Below are positions 44,126-55,649 of a stretch of DNA of 64,000 nucleotides, piece by piece. Numbering within the stretch: the first letter of the stretch is position 1; each line of letters opens with the position of its first letter. This DNA comes from Mycobacterium lepromatosis. GTDB taxonomy: Bacteria; Actinomycetota; Actinomycetes; Mycobacteriales; Mycobacteriaceae. The notes under the pieces were generated by a model that was not told the origin of the DNA, ran no database searches, and saw only the letters and a list, made by a program, of their open reading frames with translations. Location of the stretch: positions 1,612,001 through 1,676,000 of the forward strand of contig NZ_CP083405.1 in assembly GCF_000975265.2 (NCBI RefSeq), read 5' to 3'. A program made the position numbers and the translations under genes.

Positions 44126-44500
44126 GTGTTCGAAACGCCGTTAACCATAGTCGGTCACATCGTTAACGACCTGCAACGCCGGAAAACAGGTTGTCAGGAG
44201 GTGGTCACGTGCCGGGTGGCTAGCAATGCTCGCCGTAGCACCGGTGATCGTGGTCGGTCACGTCTATACCAGCGAGTACGGGAACCGGAACGGCTTACGC
44301 CGTTCGTCGTTGGAGATGCAGGCAACCTCGGTCGGTCCGGATTTGTCGCGGGTGACTGTACGCATTGAAAATGCCTGGATACACCGGTCTGCACGTGTAT
44401 TCGAGTCCCACAGCCTCCGGCGCTGTTACCCGAACTCCCTTACGATCCAGCCGCCAAACCCGGCTGGTGACGCCGCTATTAGGCTCGATGCATTACCCAT
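44126..44500 (+). pseudogene. second single-strand DNA-binding protein pseudogene (Rv2478c homolog)
   Basis: From GTG 44126, with GAAGGA upstream, the plus strand reads VFETPLTIVGHIVNDLQRRK and EVVTCRVASNARRSTGDR. It then shifts frame to VIVVGHVYTSEYGNRNGLRRSSLEM and DLSRVTVRIENA before losing resemblance. This is the OB fold of an SSB-like protein matching Rv2478c, the paralog of the essential ssb. Part of the central strand region between the two blocks is missing or scrambled. Position just before ettA matches M. tuberculosis gene order. Confidence 0.82.
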
Positions 44501-44501
44501 G

Positions 44502-44518
44502 TAAACCATGTTGGTTTA
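44502..44518. promoter_or_regulatory. 17-bp palindrome upstream of ettA
   Basis: Perfect inverted repeat TAAACCA-TGT-TGGTTTA, 78 bases before the ettA start and just after the ssb-like pseudogene. It could be an operator for ettA or a relic of the pseudogene region. Confidence 0.35.
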
Positions 44519-44596
44519 GGGGTCAAATTGTGGCTGTGGCCCGATGTCTAGGATGAGTGCGAGTAACTTTGCAGATCAGAGAGGTAATACGGCGGC

Positions 44597-46270
44597 ATGG
44601 CTGAGTTCATCTACACGATGAAAAAGGTCCGTAAGACGCACGGCGACAAGGTCATCCTTGACGATGTTACGCTGAGCTTCTTCCCTGGAGCCAAGATAGG
44701 TGTCGTCGGCCCGAATGGTGCCGGTAAGTCGAGCGTCTTACGGATCATGGCCGGTATGGACAAGCCGAACAACGGTGACGTGTTCCTGGCTACCGGCGCT
44801 AGTGTTGGCATTCTGCAGCAGGAACCGCCGTTGAACGAGGAGAAGACGGTTCGTGGCAATGTGGAAGAGGGCGTGGGCGATATCAAGATCAAGCTTGACC
44901 GCTTCAGTGAGGTTGCCGAATTGATGGCCACTGACTCCTCCGGCGAGTTGATGGAAGAGATGGGTCGGCTGCAAGAGGAACTGGACCACGCCGACGCGTG
45001 GGACCTCGATTCGCAACTGGAGCGGGCCATGGACGTGCTGCGCTGCCCGCCGCCCGACGAACCGGTGACAAATCTGTCCGGTGGTGAGCGGCGTCGCGTG
45101 GCGCTGTGCAAGCTATTGCTGTCCAAACCTGACTTATTGCTGCTCGACGAGCCGACCAACCATCTGGACGCCGAAAGCGTGCAGTGGCTCGAACAGCATC
45201 TTGCCGGCTACGCTGGCGCTGTTTTAGCGGTCACCCACGACCGCTACTTCCTGGACAACGTTGCCGAATGGATCCTGGAGCTGGATCGCGGCCGCGCATA
45301 TCCCTATGAAGGTAACTACTCTACTTACCTTGAGAAAAAGGCTGAGCGACTGACTATACAGGGTCGCAAGGACGCCAAGCTACAGAAGCGATTGACTGAC
45401 GAGCTGGTCTGGGTGAGGTCCGGGGCTAAAGCACGTCAAGCCAAAAGTAAGGCGCGTTTGCAGCGCTACGAGGAGATGGTTGCCGAAGCTGAAAAGACTC
45501 GCAAATTCGATTTCGAAGAAATTCAAATCCCAGTCGGACCACGCCTGGGTAACAGGGTAGTCGAGGTCGAACACCTCGACAAAGGTTACGGCAGACGCAC
45601 CCTAATTAAGGACTTGTCATTCACCTTGCCCCGTAACGGTATCGTCGGCGTCATCGGCCCCAACGGGGTTGGCAAGACCACACTTTTTAAAATCATCGTG
45701 GGGCTCGAGCAGCCGGAAAGCGGTACTGTCAAGGTTGGTGAGACCGTCAAGCTGAGTTACGTGGATCAGACCCGTGCGGGTATCGACCCGCAGAAGAGCG
45801 TGTGGGAAGTGGTCTCAGAGGGGTTGGACCACATTCAGGTCGGCCAGAACGAGTTCGCCTCGCGGGCCTATGTTTCGGCGTTCGGCTTCAAGGGCCCCGA
45901 TCAGCAGAAGCTGGCCGGGGTGCTCTCCGGTGGTGAGCGAAACCGGCTGAATCTGGCGCTGACGCTTAAGCAGGGCGGCAATCTAATCCTGCTAGATGAG
46001 CCGACCAACGACCTCGATGTCGAGACCTTGGGTTCGCTGGAGAATGCACTGGTGAATTTCCCAGGTTGTGCGGTGGTGATTTCGCACGATCGCTGGTTTC
46101 TCGATCGCACGTGCACGCACATCTTGGCGTGGGAAGGCGACGACGACGAGGCGAAGTGGTTCTGGTTCGAGGGCAACTTTGGTGCCTATGAGGAAAACAA
46201 GGTGGAACGGCTCGGTGCTGAAGCCGCACGTCCGCACAGAGTGACTCACCGTAAGTTGATGCGCGACTAA
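44597..46270 (+). CDS. ettA: ABC-F translational throttle ATPase (EttA, Rv2477c)
   Basis: EttA binds the ribosomal E site and gates entry into elongation according to ATP/ADP status; it is a cytosolic protein without membrane segments. The 557-residue protein has two ABC domains. The first has GPNGAGKSS, signature [11 protein letters not shown] and [12 protein letters not shown]. The second has GPNGVGKTT, signature [13 protein letters not shown] and [12 protein letters not shown]. Between them lies the charged P-site tRNA interaction motif helix pair (about residues 245-305, [15 protein letters not shown]). Start is ATG 44597. Intact, and strongly conserved. Confidence 0.95.
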   Translation: MAEFIYTMKKVRKTHGDKVILDDVTLSFFPGAKIGVVGPNGAGKSSVLRIMAGMDKPNNGDVFLATGASVGILQQEPPLNEEKTVRGNVEEGVGDIKIKLDRFSEVAELMATDSSGELMEEMGRLQEELDHADAWDLDSQLERAMDVLRCPPPDEPVTNLSGGERRRVALCKLLLSKPDLLLLDEPTNHLDAESVQWLEQHLAGYAGAVLAVTHDRYFLDNVAEWILELDRGRAYPYEGNYSTYLEKKAERLTIQGRKDAKLQKRLTDELVWVRSGAKARQAKSKARLQRYEEMVAEAEKTRKFDFEEIQIPVGPRLGNRVVEVEHLDKGYGRRTLIKDLSFTLPRNGIVGVIGPNGVGKTTLFKIIVGLEQPESGTVKVGETVKLSYVDQTRAGIDPQKSVWEVVSEGLDHIQVGQNEFASRAYVSAFGFKGPDQQKLAGVLSGGERNRLNLALTLKQGGNLILLDEPTNDLDVETLGSLENALVNFPGCAVVISHDRWFLDRTCTHILAWEGDDDEAKWFWFEGNFGAYEENKVERLGAEAARPHRVTHRKLMRD

Positions 46271-46328
46271 TGTCAGCTTCCCCAGCGCTGGTATTCCGGC
46301 GCTTCGGAGTGGGTTGGGGGCAAAAGGC

Positions 46329-49300
46329 ATGACTCTCGATCCCGGAGCTACGCATGTTGCCGAGCCGTGGACCACATTCACGCAGGGTGCGGACGTACCC
46401 GACTGGATCTCGAAGGCGTACATAGACAGTTATCGCGGCTCGCACGGCGACGTACGCGAGGCCTCGGAAACTAGTCGAATTAATCCTAAAGCCTTGGTGA
46501 CGCCGGCCATGCTCAGCGCACACTATCGTCTCGGCCAGTGCCGACCGATCGGTAGGAACTGTGTCTGCGTCTATCCGGCAGACGACCCCGCAGGGTTCGG
46601 TCCCGCGCTGCAGGTCGTCACCGACCATGGCGGCATGCTGATGGATTCCATTACCGTGCTGCTGCACCGGCTGGGGGTCACTTACACGGCCATGATGACC
46701 CCAGTGTTCATGGTGCGTCGCAGCCCGACGGGGGAGTTGCTCGGCGTTGAATCTCAAGCCTCTAGTAAGCCGCATTCCATCGAAGGGGCTTGGCATGGCG
46801 AGATTTGGATATACATCCAGCTCTTGCCTGCTGTTGATAGTAAATCCCTAGCCGAGGTTGAACAGCTGTTGCCCCGGGTCCTGGTTGATGTTCAGCGAGT
46901 TGCCGCTGACGCAGCAGCGTTGAACGCCACCTTGAGCAGCCTGGCCGCGGACGTCAAAACTAACAAAGAAGGCCGCTTTTCGGCTTCTGACCGCGATGAT
47001 GTCGCGGCGTTGTTGCGCTGGTTGGGTAACGGGAATTTTCTGCTTGTGGGTTACCAGCGCTGCCGGGTGCATTATGGTTTGGTCTCTGGCGACGGGTCGA
47101 GCAGCCTCGGCGTGCTCCGCGCATGCACAGGTTCCCGCCCCCGGCTGACCAACGATGACGAACTGCTCGTCTTAGCGCAAGCCGCCGTCGGCAATTATCT
47201 GCGCTACGGCGCGTACCCGTATGCCATCGCGGTCCGCGAATACGACGATGATGGGGAAGGAGGTGTGATTGAGCACTGCTTCGTCGGGCTTTTCATGGTT
47301 GCTGCCATGAACGCAGATGTCCTGGAGATCCCGTTGATCTCACGCAGGGTTCGTGCGGCGCTTGCGATGGTCAACAGCGACCCCATTTATCCGGGCCAGC
47401 TCTTGCTCGACGTCATCCAGACCGTCCCGCGTTCGGAGCTTTTCATTCTGAGCGCTGAACGGCTTTTAACGATGGCCAAAGAGGTGTTGGATCTAGGATC
47501 TGGGCGGCGCGCGTTGTTGTTCCTGCGCGCTGATCGGCTGCAGTACTTCGTCTCCTGTTTGGTTTATGTTCCTCGCGATCGCTACACCACAGGTGTGCGG
47601 TTGCAGATCGAGGATATTCTCGTTCGCGAGTTCGATGGTACACAAGTGGAATTTACTGCACGAGTTAGTGAATCACCTTGGGCATTAATGCATTTCATGG
47701 TCCTTCTGTCCGAAGGTGCTGCGACCGGCTCGGTCGACGTTTCGGAAGACAACCGGATAAGGATCCAGGCGATGTTGAGTGAAGCTGCAAGGACATGGTC
47801 CGATCGGCTAATCGCAGCCGCGGCCTCATTCTCTGAGGGTTCCGTCTCGTACGCTGAAGCCGAGCATTACGCGGCGACCTTCTCAGAGGCCTACAAACAA
47901 GCTGTAACTCCGTCCGACGCGATTGACCACATAGCCATCATAAAAGAGTTAGCCGATGATTCAGTTAAGTTGGTGTTCTTCGAGCGGAACGCGGATGGGT
48001 TCGCCCAGCTGACTTGGTTCTTGGGTGGGCGCAGTGCCTCGCTGAGCCAGTTGCTCCCCATGTTGCAAAGCATGGGCGTTGTCGTGCTTGAGGAGCGACC
48101 GTTTACCGTCGCCCGGACCGACGGCTTGCCGGTATGGATCTATCAGTTCAAGATCTCGCCGCATCCGACAATTCCGCTGGCGTCGACAGAGAACGAGCGG
48201 GAGTTTACCGCAAAACGATTCGCCGATGCAGTTACCGCGATCTGGCAGGGCCGTGTCGAGATCGACCGGTTCAACGAGCTAGTGATGCGTGCAAGGCTGA
48301 CCTGGCAGCAGGTAGTGCTACTGCGTGCCTACGCGAAGTACTTACGACAGGCGGGTTTCAACTATAGTCAGTCCTACATCGAATCGGTGCTCAATGAGCA
48401 CCCTTCCACCGTTCGATCACTGGTCGCATTGTTCGAAGCGCTATTCGATCCCAGCCCGTTGGGTTCGTCAACGAGCTGGGATGCGCAAACGGCCGCTGCA
48501 GCTGTCGCTGCGGATATCGATGCCTTGGTGAGTCTGGATACCGACCGCATTCTTCGTGCTTTTGCATCCCTGGTTCAGGCCACTCTGCGAACCAACTATT
48601 TTGTAACACAAAAAAATTCGGCTCGCAGCAAAGATGTACTTGCTCTCAAACTCGATGCACAGCTGATCAACGAGTTGCCGCTGCCGCGGCCCAAGTTCGA
48701 GATTTTCGTGTATTCTCCCCGTGTCGAGGGCGTGCACCTGAGGTTCGGTGCGGTGGCGCGTGGTGGACTGCGCTGGTCTGATCGGCGGGATGATTTCCGC
48801 ACCGAAATTTTGGGTCTGGTTAAGGCACAGGCGGTCAAGAACGCTGTTATCGTGCCGGTCGGTGCCAAGGGCGGGTTCGTGCTCAAGCGGCCGCCGCTGC
48901 CCATCGGCGACGCCGCCGCTGACCGCGACGCGACAAGGGCCGAAGGTATCGCCTGCTACCAGTTGTTTATTTCTGGACTACTCGACATTACTGACAACGT
49001 CGACCACGCGACCGGAAAAATTAGCGCGCCGCCACAGGTGGTGCGACGTGACGGCGACGACGCTTACTTGGTGGTAGCCGCGGACAAAGGCACTGCCACG
49101 TTTTCCGACATCGCCAACGATGTCGCCAAGTCCTACGGGTTCTGGCTGGGCGACGCTTTCGCCTCCGGTGGATCGGTGGGTTATGACCACAAGGCCATGG
49201 GCATTACTGCCAGAGGCGCGTGGGAAGCCGTCAAACGACACTTCCGGGAGATGGGAGTGGACCCCCAAAACGAGGACTTCACCGTTGTGGGTATCGGCGA

Positions 49301-51197
49301 CATGAGTGGCGACGTGTTCGGTAACGGTATGCTGCTGAGCAAGCACATCAGGCTGATTGCTGCTTTCGATCATCGGCATGTTTTCCTCGACCCGGACCCC
49401 GATGTCGCGGTTTCCTGGGCTGAACGGCAGCGGATGTTTGATCTGCCACGGTCCAGCTGGGACGACTACAACAAGTCGTTGATCAGCGAGGGTGGCGGTG
49501 TGTACGGTCGCGAGCAGAAAGCCATCCCGATCAGTCCGCAGGTCCGCACTGCCTTGGGCATCGATGGCCAGGTCACCGAAATGGCCCCACCCAACTTGAT
49601 CCGGGCGATTCTGCAGGCACCGGTGGATTTGCTGTTCAACGGTGGCATTGGCACCTACATCAAGGCTGAAACTGAGTCCGCTGCCGACGTCGGCGATCGC
49701 GCGAACGATCCGGTACGAGTCAACGCAAACCAGGTGCGCGCCAAGGTCATCGGCGAAGGCGGTAACCTCGGGGTTACCGCTTTGGGCCGCGTCGAGTTCG
49801 ATCTGTCCGGTGGAAGGATTAATACCGACGCGATGGACAACTCTGCCGGCGTGGACTGTTCCGACCATGAGGTTAATATCAAGATCCTGATCGACTCACT
49901 GGTCACCGCTGGCAAGGTGAAGGTCGAGGAGCGTAAACGCCTTTTGGAGTCGATGACCGACGATGTCGCACGATTGGTGCTTACCGACAACGAGGACCAG
50001 AATGACTTGATCGGCACCAGTCGCGCGGACGCAGCTAGCATGCTTCCAGTGCATGCGATGCAGATCAAATACCTGGTGGACGAACGCGGAGTCAACCGCG
50101 AATTGGAAGCGTTGCCATCAGAAAAGGAGATTCAACGGCGGTCCGAGTCCGGTATCGGCCTTACCTCGCCCGAGCTCTCGACGCTAATGGCGCACGTCAA
50201 GCTGGCACTTAAAGAGCAGATGTTGGCCACTGAACTGCCGGACCAGGATGTCTTCGCGTCGAGGTTGCCGCAATACTTCCCCAAGCCGCTGCGCGAGCGT
50301 TTCACTCCGGAAATCCGCTCCCACCAGCTGCGCCGAGAAATCGTCACCACCATGCTGGTCAACGATTTGGTAGACACCGCCGGCATCAGCTACGCTTTTC
50401 GGATTTCCGAGGATATCGGGGTCGGGCCGGTAGATGCGATACGCACCTATGTTGCCACCGATGCCATTTTTGGTGTGGGAGATGTATTACGGAGTATTCG
50501 CGAGGCAAATTTGTCGGTCGCGCTGTCGAATCGGATGACGTTGGATACCCGTCGGCTGATTGCCCGCGCTGGACGGTGGCTACTTAACTATCGTCCGCAA
50601 CCGTTGGCCGTCGGCGCCGAGATCAACCGATTTGCCGCGAAGGTTAAGGCGCTGACGCCGCGGATGTCAGAGTGGTTGCGCGGTGACGACCAGGCCATCG
50701 TCGAACAGCAAGCCACAGAATTCGCGTCACAGGGTGCGCCCGAAGACTTGGCCTACCGGGTCGCGGTTGGGCTATATCGTTATAGTTTGTTTGACATCAT
50801 CGACATCGCCGACATCATCGAGCTCGACCCTGCTGAGGTCGCAGAAACCTATTTCGCCTTGATGGACCGGCTGGGCATCGACGGATTGCTCACGGCGGTG
50901 TCCAAGCTACCCCGAAATGACCGCTGGCATTCGTTGGCGTGTTTGGCGATTCGTGATGACATCTATGCTTCCCTGCGATCGTTGTGTTTCGATGTGCTTG
51001 CTGTTGGGGAGCCTGACGAAAGCGGTGAAGAGAAGATCGCCGAGTGGGAGCACATTAGCGCTTCCCGGGTGGAACGGGCACGCTGGATGCTTGCCGAGAT
51101 CTATGCTAGCGGCGAGAAGGATCTCGCGACGTTGTCGGTTGCGGCGCGGCAGATCCGCCGCATGACCCGCACCAGTGGACGTGGGGTGTCAGGGTGA
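46329..51197 (+). CDS. gdh: large NAD-dependent glutamate dehydrogenase (about 180 kDa class)
   Basis: This enzyme oxidatively deaminates glutamate to 2-oxoglutarate and ammonium. The 1622-residue protein is the large GDH of mycobacteria, whose activity is known to be restrained by the FHA protein GarA under PknG/PknB control. The N-terminal half contains ACT-like regulatory regions. The catalytic part starts near residue 790 with the conserved [15 protein letters not shown] and continues with [26 protein letters not shown] and [16 protein letters not shown] 46329 matches the remembered M. tuberculosis N-terminus (MTxDPGA); a TTG at 46314 is an alternative. With amt, glnB and glnD dead nearby, this intact gene suggests host glutamate is used for carbon and nitrogen. 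Confidence 0.95.
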   Translation: MTLDPGATHVAEPWTTFTQGADVPDWISKAYIDSYRGSHGDVREASETSRINPKALVTPAMLSAHYRLGQCRPIGRNCVCVYPADDPAGFGPALQVVTDHGGMLMDSITVLLHRLGVTYTAMMTPVFMVRRSPTGELLGVESQASSKPHSIEGAWHGEIWIYIQLLPAVDSKSLAEVEQLLPRVLVDVQRVAADAAALNATLSSLAADVKTNKEGRFSASDRDDVAALLRWLGNGNFLLVGYQRCRVHYGLVSGDGSSSLGVLRACTGSRPRLTNDDELLVLAQAAVGNYLRYGAYPYAIAVREYDDDGEGGVIEHCFVGLFMVAAMNADVLEIPLISRRVRAALAMVNSDPIYPGQLLLDVIQTVPRSELFILSAERLLTMAKEVLDLGSGRRALLFLRADRLQYFVSCLVYVPRDRYTTGVRLQIEDILVREFDGTQVEFTARVSESPWALMHFMVLLSEGAATGSVDVSEDNRIRIQAMLSEAARTWSDRLIAAAASFSEGSVSYAEAEHYAATFSEAYKQAVTPSDAIDHIAIIKELADDSVKLVFFERNADGFAQLTWFLGGRSASLSQLLPMLQSMGVVVLEERPFTVARTDGLPVWIYQFKISPHPTIPLASTENEREFTAKRFADAVTAIWQGRVEIDRFNELVMRARLTWQQVVLLRAYAKYLRQAGFNYSQSYIESVLNEHPSTVRSLVALFEALFDPSPLGSSTSWDAQTAAAAVAADIDALVSLDTDRILRAFASLVQATLRTNYFVTQKNSARSKDVLALKLDAQLINELPLPRPKFEIFVYSPRVEGVHLRFGAVARGGLRWSDRRDDFRTEILGLVKAQAVKNAVIVPVGAKGGFVLKRPPLPIGDAAADRDATRAEGIACYQLFISGLLDITDNVDHATGKISAPPQVVRRDGDDAYLVVAADKGTATFSDIANDVAKSYGFWLGDAFASGGSVGYDHKAMGITARGAWEAVKRHFREMGVDPQNEDFTVVGIGDMSGDVFGNGMLLSKHIRLIAAFDHRHVFLDPDPDVAVSWAERQRMFDLPRSSWDDYNKSLISEGGGVYGREQKAIPISPQVRTALGIDGQVTEMAPPNLIRAILQAPVDLLFNGGIGTYIKAETESAADVGDRANDPVRVNANQVRAKVIGEGGNLGVTALGRVEFDLSGGRINTDAMDNSAGVDCSDHEVNIKILIDSLVTAGKVKVEERKRLLESMTDDVARLVLTDNEDQNDLIGTSRADAASMLPVHAMQIKYLVDERGVNRELEALPSEKEIQRRSESGIGLTSPELSTLMAHVKLALKEQMLATELPDQDVFASRLPQYFPKPLRERFTPEIRSHQLRREIVTTMLVNDLVDTAGISYAFRISEDIGVGPVDAIRTYVATDAIFGVGDVLRSIREANLSVALSNRMTLDTRRLIARAGRWLLNYRPQPLAVGAEINRFAAKVKALTPRMSEWLRGDDQAIVEQQATEFASQGAPEDLAYRVAVGLYRYSLFDIIDIADIIELDPAEVAETYFALMDRLGIDGLLTAVSKLPRNDRWHSLACLAIRDDIYASLRSLCFDVLAVGEPDESGEEKIAEWEHISASRVERARWMLAEIYASGEKDLATLSVAARQIRRMTRTSGRGVSG

Positions 51198-51620
51198 GTG
51201 CAGGGTTGGTTGCGGCCGTGCCGGTACGGTGGTCGGGCATCGGCATGTATCATGCACATCAACTACGCGACTATGGTTACGATTCTCAAAGAGGCGTGTG
51301 TTTCTTTTCTCACAGGCTTTTGGCGCCGACAGCACTTTAATTGGTTCGCTGATTTCTGATGTCCGGGTCACTTACAAGGTCAGCTGCGACTGACTAATTC
51401 GCCATTGTAGGTAACGATATCGGTGTAGCGGTTGCAGATGGTGGATTTCACACTAGGTTATGAAGTGTGGTGGTTCAACGCTGATCCCGAGTTCAAACCT
51501 GCTGTTAGCGTGCGAGTCGCAGCTGGCCGCGTATCCCCGTCGACGAGCGGCGGTTAGTGCGGCTCTTGTCGCACCGTCGGGAGTATGCGTGTCTGCAACA
51601 GTGGCAGCGATGATCATGTG
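51194..51620 (+). pseudogene. acyl-CoA thioesterase pseudogene (Rv2475c homolog)
   Basis: A GTG overlapping the gdh stop (GTGA) opens the frame. Fragments in three frames read VPVRWSGIGMY, HINYATMVTILKEACVSFL, FGADSTLIGSLISDVRVTYK and VDFTLGYEVW, matching a 4-hydroxybenzoyl-CoA thioesterase-like hot-dog protein, Rv2475c. The catalytic-loop aspartate of the WSDxD motif has become glycine. Multiple stops follow. Its coupling to gdh shows it was the second gene of that transcript. Confidence 0.75.
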
Positions 51621-52129
51621 ATGCGGCTTTAACAGGCGGCGGTTATCAAACTTCGGGCACGATCTGTCCGATTGTGGACGTTATGGGTGGCAACCGGTTT
51701 CGACATGTTAGCAACGCCTAGTGCCTAGTGGTGGTCGCTAATGTGCGGCCCAGCGATTTGTCAGTCGGCGCAAACGAATGAGCGCACAGCCTGTCTGCGA
51801 TGGATGCCTAGTGCTATGTTGATCCGGGCCTCCCGATGGATTCAGCTTGGCGAGGTGTGTTGTCTCCGGAATCCGGCTTCGCCAACGTCGATCACATACC
51901 GGCCAGCATGATGCTGGACCTGGCGTAGCGTGGCGCGCAGCTTGCTAAGGAGCATAGCAGTTACCGTGGTTCGCCGGTTTCCCTGTTCGGTCAGGAGATC
52001 ATATCGGGTCAGCTCTGGAGACTGCAGTGTGGGGCTACCTATGCGCTGTGTTCGCTTTGATCGCAATGGTTTTCCGCCGTAGTCATCGGATGCGATCGAC
52101 GCCATGGCCATCCGGCTCGGGCACTGCGT
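51621..52129. other. decayed region, possibly remains of an Rv2474c-like gene
   Basis: The plus strand near 51840-52060 reads RGVLSPESGFANVDHIPASMMLDLA, then HSSYRGSPVSLFGQEIISGQLW and CGATYALCSL, with a stop between. This looks like former coding sequence. Its position after the thioesterase fits Rv2474c, but I do not recognise the sequence itself. Confidence 0.4.
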
Positions 52130-53507
52130 CAGTGTGCTGAAACCAACCAGGCAGTGGGATCTGGCGGTAATTGGTCACCCGCCAGCGGTGCGTTGGCAAG
52201 TATGTGTTCTCCTGCTGGCAGCGCCAGCGTGTGGTCGTTGGCGTTAAATGCGTATACTAGCTTTCCGTCACATCGCCAGAATATCCGCTAATCCCGTGGC
52301 GCGGTCAGGCTCTCGATCCTGCTATCATCGCATTCGGCTCACTCCCTGTGTGACTTGAACGTTTGGCGAAAGAACGATAACGCCGAGGCGGCGTCGGTGC
52401 GTTGTTTTCGACGGTTAGTGCCACCCAGTCCGTAGGCATTGGCAACCAGGTGTCAGCAAGACGCGCATAACCCGAATGGGGGAGCGACGCCCGACAAGGG
52501 AATTGGAACCCAACATCGGGCACAGCCACGGTCGATATGTTCTGAGCGTTCCCACGTCGGGTCCTGCCGAGTCGCGTCAAGCAGGTCCATGTCGGGGCAC
52601 CCCAGCTTCTGGTCATTGTAGATGAACACCGCGCTTGGTAAAGTAAGCATCGCCATCGCGATGGTCCGCCCCTGGAGTAGTCCTTTACTTTATCACCGCC
52701 CCCATAGTAGGTGACTTCTGACTTCCCGACCTACGTCATTGATGGCCAGTGTCCAGGTTTGGATCGCGTTTTCGATCGACGTGGCCGTCTGTGAGTTTTG
52801 CACTGCGTCGTGAATGGTGGCAGCGTCGAAGTCGACCTGTGCCAGGGGAAATTGAAGTTGAGATGTAGTTCGTCGGACCGCAGAATTCGGCTCCCGGGCA
52901 TTGTTGGTGATCTATTACCTCGCTAATGATTGCCATGCCGGGATAATCGTGGACGACCGTGCGGATATTGCGGTGAATCGCGTACACACTTGGGTGGTTG
53001 AAGCGGGAGTCGTCGTAGGTATGGTGCAAAACCCCCTGGTCTCGTTTACCTGTGCATCCGGCAGGCCGGATGGCTTGGCCATCCCGTGCGCCACATCGAT
53101 GCGGAAGCCGTCCACGCCGTGTTCCAGTCAGAAGCGCAGCGTTTTCTCGACGTCGTCGAAGACATCCCGGGTGGTCCTAGTTCAAATCGGGCTGCTCTGT
53201 GTCGAAGAGGTGCAGATACCACTGGCCGGGAGTGCCGCCCGGTTCGTCCACCCGCGTCCAGGACGGCCCGCCGAACAACGGGTCGATGTCACGCGGATCG
53301 GCGACGTCGTAGTTACGGTCGGCTATCGGCGAAGCGGTGAGGGTGGATCCAAATCGCTTTGATACCGAGCAATTCCAGGTTCCCCTTCCGGGTTGTGAAA
53401 CCGTCCAGGCTGCCCACCTCGTCGCCGTTGCTGGCAATGAACGACCGCGGGTAGATCTGATAGAGCACCGTGGCTGACCACCACGGTTGGGTCTCGTGGT
53501 GTAACAT
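52130..53507 (-). pseudogene. aglA: alpha-glucosidase pseudogene
   Basis: Minus-strand fragments follow a GH13 alpha-glucosidase from start to end: HHETQPWWSATVLYQIYPRSF, GDEVGSLDGF, LELLGIKAIWIHP, ADRNYDVADPRDIDPLFGG, the nucleophile region VDGFRIDVAHGMAKP, HLFDTEQPDLN, and near 52200 LVYAFNANDHTLALPAGEH. Their genomic order is partly scrambled by frameshifts, and long stretches are missing. The start ATG at 53507 overlaps the glbO stop (ATGA), so aglA was translationally coupled to the intact globin gene, as in the M. tuberculosis order Rv2470-Rv2471. Confidence 0.87.
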
Positions 53508-53902
53508 CAAAACGTGGAATTCACGAGGGAGTGTGCGGCCATCTCCAAGTAGTCGAGAAACTCCCGTCGGTGCTCGTTGTCGAGGGTATGCGAGTCGATG
53601 GAGGCGACGGCGGTGTACATGCACCTCAGCCAGGCGTCACGCTCGATGGCAGTGATCCGGAAGGGAGCGTGACGCATACGCAACCGCGGATGACCGCGTT
53701 GGCTGGAGTATGTTCGCGGACCACCCCAGTATTGCTCGAGGAACATGCGCAATCGTTCTTCGGCGCCGGCCAAGTCGTCTGCGGGATACAGCTCGCGCAG
53801 TATCTCATCTTCGGGCACCTGCGCATAAAAGCGTGACACAATCGCTTTGAAGGTCTCGGCCCCGCCGATAGCGTCGTAGAAAGATTGCTGCACCTGATCC
53901 AT
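53507..53902 (-). CDS. glbO: group II truncated haemoglobin O
   Basis: TrHbO binds oxygen very tightly and is proposed to aid oxygen delivery or detoxification of NO and peroxide near the membrane. The 131-residue protein keeps the haem-pocket residues: Tyr26 (B10, RFYAQV), Tyr39 (CD1, ELYP), His78 (F8, proximal, RMRHAP) and Trp91 (G8, DAWLRCM). Each is three positions later than in the 128-residue M. tuberculosis protein because the N-terminus is slightly longer. It is intact, although the coupled downstream aglA gene is destroyed. Confidence 0.96.
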   Translation of the reverse strand: MDQVQQSFYDAIGGAETFKAIVSRFYAQVPEDEILRELYPADDLAGAEERLRMFLEQYWGGPRTYSSQRGHPRLRMRHAPFRITAIERDAWLRCMYTAVASIDSHTLDNEHRREFLDYLEMAAHSLVNSTF

Positions 53903-54057
53903 CTCTTACATTGTGGTGTATAGCCTGAGTGACACCTGGAGGCGGGCTTGAGCCGATAGGTGGTTCTTGGTGTTCACTAGATTGACATGGCATACACCCG
54001 GCGATTGGCGTGCGGTCAGCGGCGAATCATGGTGGACTGTTCCGCGGAGGATTTATT

Positions 54058-54705
54058 ATGGTTCAGCGCAAGAATCGCCGCAGCCATCGCAGTTCCGGGG
54101 CCGCGGCAAACCTGACCGGGCCTGCTATTCCCTCATCCCTGCACAATGTTGATATCCACCCGCCCCCCTGCTACGAGAGCGGATCGATTTGGCATCGTTG
54201 GCGGGTGTTGCTGCTGAACTCTACCTACGAGCCGCTCACCGCATTGCCGACGCGGCGGGCGGTCATCATGGTGATCTGCGGCAAGGCCGACGTCGTGCAC
54301 GTGGATCCGGCCGGGCCAGTCGTCCATTCGGCGACCAGGTCGATAACGGTGCCGTCGGTGATCCGCCTGCGGTCCTATGTTCGGGTTCCGTATCGAGCCC
54401 GTGTTCCGATGACCCGCGCTGCGCTGATGCATCGCGACCGCTTGTGTTGTGCCTATTGCGGGGCCAAGGCCGACACCGTCGACCACGTGGTGCCACGCAG
54501 CCGAGGTGGTGACCACTCCTGGGAGAACTGTGTTGCGTGTTGTTCGACATGTAATCACCGTAAGGGCGACAAGCTGCTCACCGAACTTGGCTGGGTACTG
54601 CTCCGGACGCCGGTGCCGCCGACGGGTCAACACTGGCGGTTACTGTCGACTGTCAAAGAACTGGATCCGGCGTGGGCTCGATACCTTGGTGGGGGTGCAG
54701 CTTAG
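54058..54705 (+). CDS. HNH endonuclease-domain protein (Rv2469c homolog)
   Basis: A 215-residue protein with a C-terminal HNH fold. CAYCG is followed by VDHVVPRSRGGDHSWENCVACCSTCNHRKGDK split over the beta-beta-alpha metal site (DHV as the first H, N of ENC, CNHRKG). The four cysteines of the two CxxC pairs should bind zinc. The N-terminal part starts with LLLNSTYEPL, the hallmark of a widespread actinobacterial HNH family of unknown biological role. I start it at ATG 54058, seven bases after GGAGG. An upstream in-frame ATG at 54010 lacks such support. Its target, if any, is unknown. Confidence 0.88.
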   Translation: MVQRKNRRSHRSSGAAANLTGPAIPSSLHNVDIHPPPCYESGSIWHRWRVLLLNSTYEPLTALPTRRAVIMVICGKADVVHVDPAGPVVHSATRSITVPSVIRLRSYVRVPYRARVPMTRAALMHRDRLCCAYCGAKADTVDHVVPRSRGGDHSWENCVACCSTCNHRKGDKLLTELGWVLLRTPVPPTGQHWRLLSTVKELDPAWARYLGGGAA

Positions 54706-54938
54706 GCTGGATTTCTCGGCTCCGCAGTGACCCGCCTCGGCCCTGTCGCGTGCGTGCAGCTATAAGCCCTTAAACGCGTTGAGTTTTACATTCACCCCGC
54801 TGGCCCAATCTATGCCCGAGGTAGCCAGCGGCTTCCGCAATTAAGTAACCACCGCTCGGACCCACATTGCTGCCGGGCTGGGTCTAAAACTTGCGTTCAT
54901 GTGCGCTGGTCGCGCTAGCGGTAGGATAGGTTTGCGTC
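54706..54938. other. intergenic, promoter region of ctaJ-like gene
   Basis: No gene is supported. CGGTAGGATAGG lies shortly before the GTG at 54939. Nothing else notable was seen. Confidence 0.3.
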
Positions 54939-55175
54939 GTGAGCATGCTGCAAATCCACCTTTGTTTCGTCGGTATCCCGTTGTTGCTGGTGGTCATGTT
55001 GGCAGTGTTGATCCTGTCTCGTAAAGGGCCCGATCCCGCGATCTATAGATTGGGCGAGCGGTGGACGCATCCGCCCATCCTATGGGCTGCCATCGACGAA
55101 GTTGTCAGCGACGGGCACGGAGGCCATAGAGCATCAGAGTGCACAGTCGGAGGTGGAGCCAGTGGTACGTGGTGA
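54939..55175 (+). CDS. ctaJ: small membrane protein, CtaJ-like cytochrome oxidase accessory subunit (Rv2468A homolog)
   Basis: A 78-residue protein with one N-terminal membrane helix (about residues 5-27, [20 protein letters not shown]). A conserved cytosolic motif, [27 protein letters not shown], runs as two short stretches. By motif and by position between the HNH and DUF5130 genes it corresponds to the subunit named CtaJ seen in mycobacterial III2IV2 respiratory supercomplexes. That identity is from memory of gene order. Its end overlaps the next gene by 14 bases, so the two are coupled. The start is GTG 54939. Confidence 0.7.
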   Translation: MSMLQIHLCFVGIPLLLVVMLAVLILSRKGPDPAIYRLGERWTHPPILWAAIDEVVSDGHGGHRASECTVGGGASGTW

Positions 55176-55617
55176 TGTTGCAACTGAGCTGCCCAAGGGG
55201 TGGGCGATCACCACCAGCGGACGGGTCTCCGGTGTTACTGAGCCCGGGGACCGGTCGGTGCACTACCCGTTTCCAATCAAAGACCTCGTCGCCTTGGACG
55301 ACGCGCTAACATATGGCTCTCGGGCTTCTCATACACGGTTCGCTGTTTACCTCGGCGACCTGGGCAATGATACCGCAGCACTGGCTCGCGAGATCCTGGC
55401 CCAGGTGCCGACGCCGGACAACGCGGTGTTGGTCGCCGTTTCACCGAACCAGTGCGCCATCGAGGTGGTTTACGGTTCGCAGGTCCGGGGTCGTGGCGCC
55501 GAGTCGGCGGCATCACTGGCTGTTGTCGCGGCTTCTTCGGCTTTCGAGCAAGGGCACCTGATCTATGGGCTGATCAGCGCGATCCGCGTGCTCAGTGCGG
55601 GGATTTCCCGACCCTAG
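55162..55617 (+). CDS. DUF5130 (TPM-like) protein (Rv2468c homolog)
   Basis: A 151-residue soluble protein of the DUF5130 family, of unknown function, with [39 protein letters not shown] and a C-terminal alanine-rich helix ([16 protein letters not shown]). GTG 55162 has GGAGG eight bases upstream and overlaps the ctaJ-like stop by 14 bases. An earlier TTG (55102) would add 20 residues and make it 171, close to the M. tuberculosis annotation. It is the last gene of the Rv2484c-Rv2468c block; the next M. tuberculosis neighbour, pepN, is absent. Confidence 0.8.
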   Translation: MVRGDVATELPKGWAITTSGRVSGVTEPGDRSVHYPFPIKDLVALDDALTYGSRASHTRFAVYLGDLGNDTAALAREILAQVPTPDNAVLVAVSPNQCAIEVVYGSQVRGRGAESAASLAVVAASSAFEQGHLIYGLISAIRVLSAGISRP

Positions 55618-55649
55618 GGTGTTGTTGGTTTTGGTGTGGTTGAGGGGTT

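Noticed and set aside
55618-55649. Copy of a dispersed M. leprae repeat such as RLEP at the breakpoint
   Set aside because: The few dozen bases available do not match any repeat I can recall with certainty, so no element is claimed.
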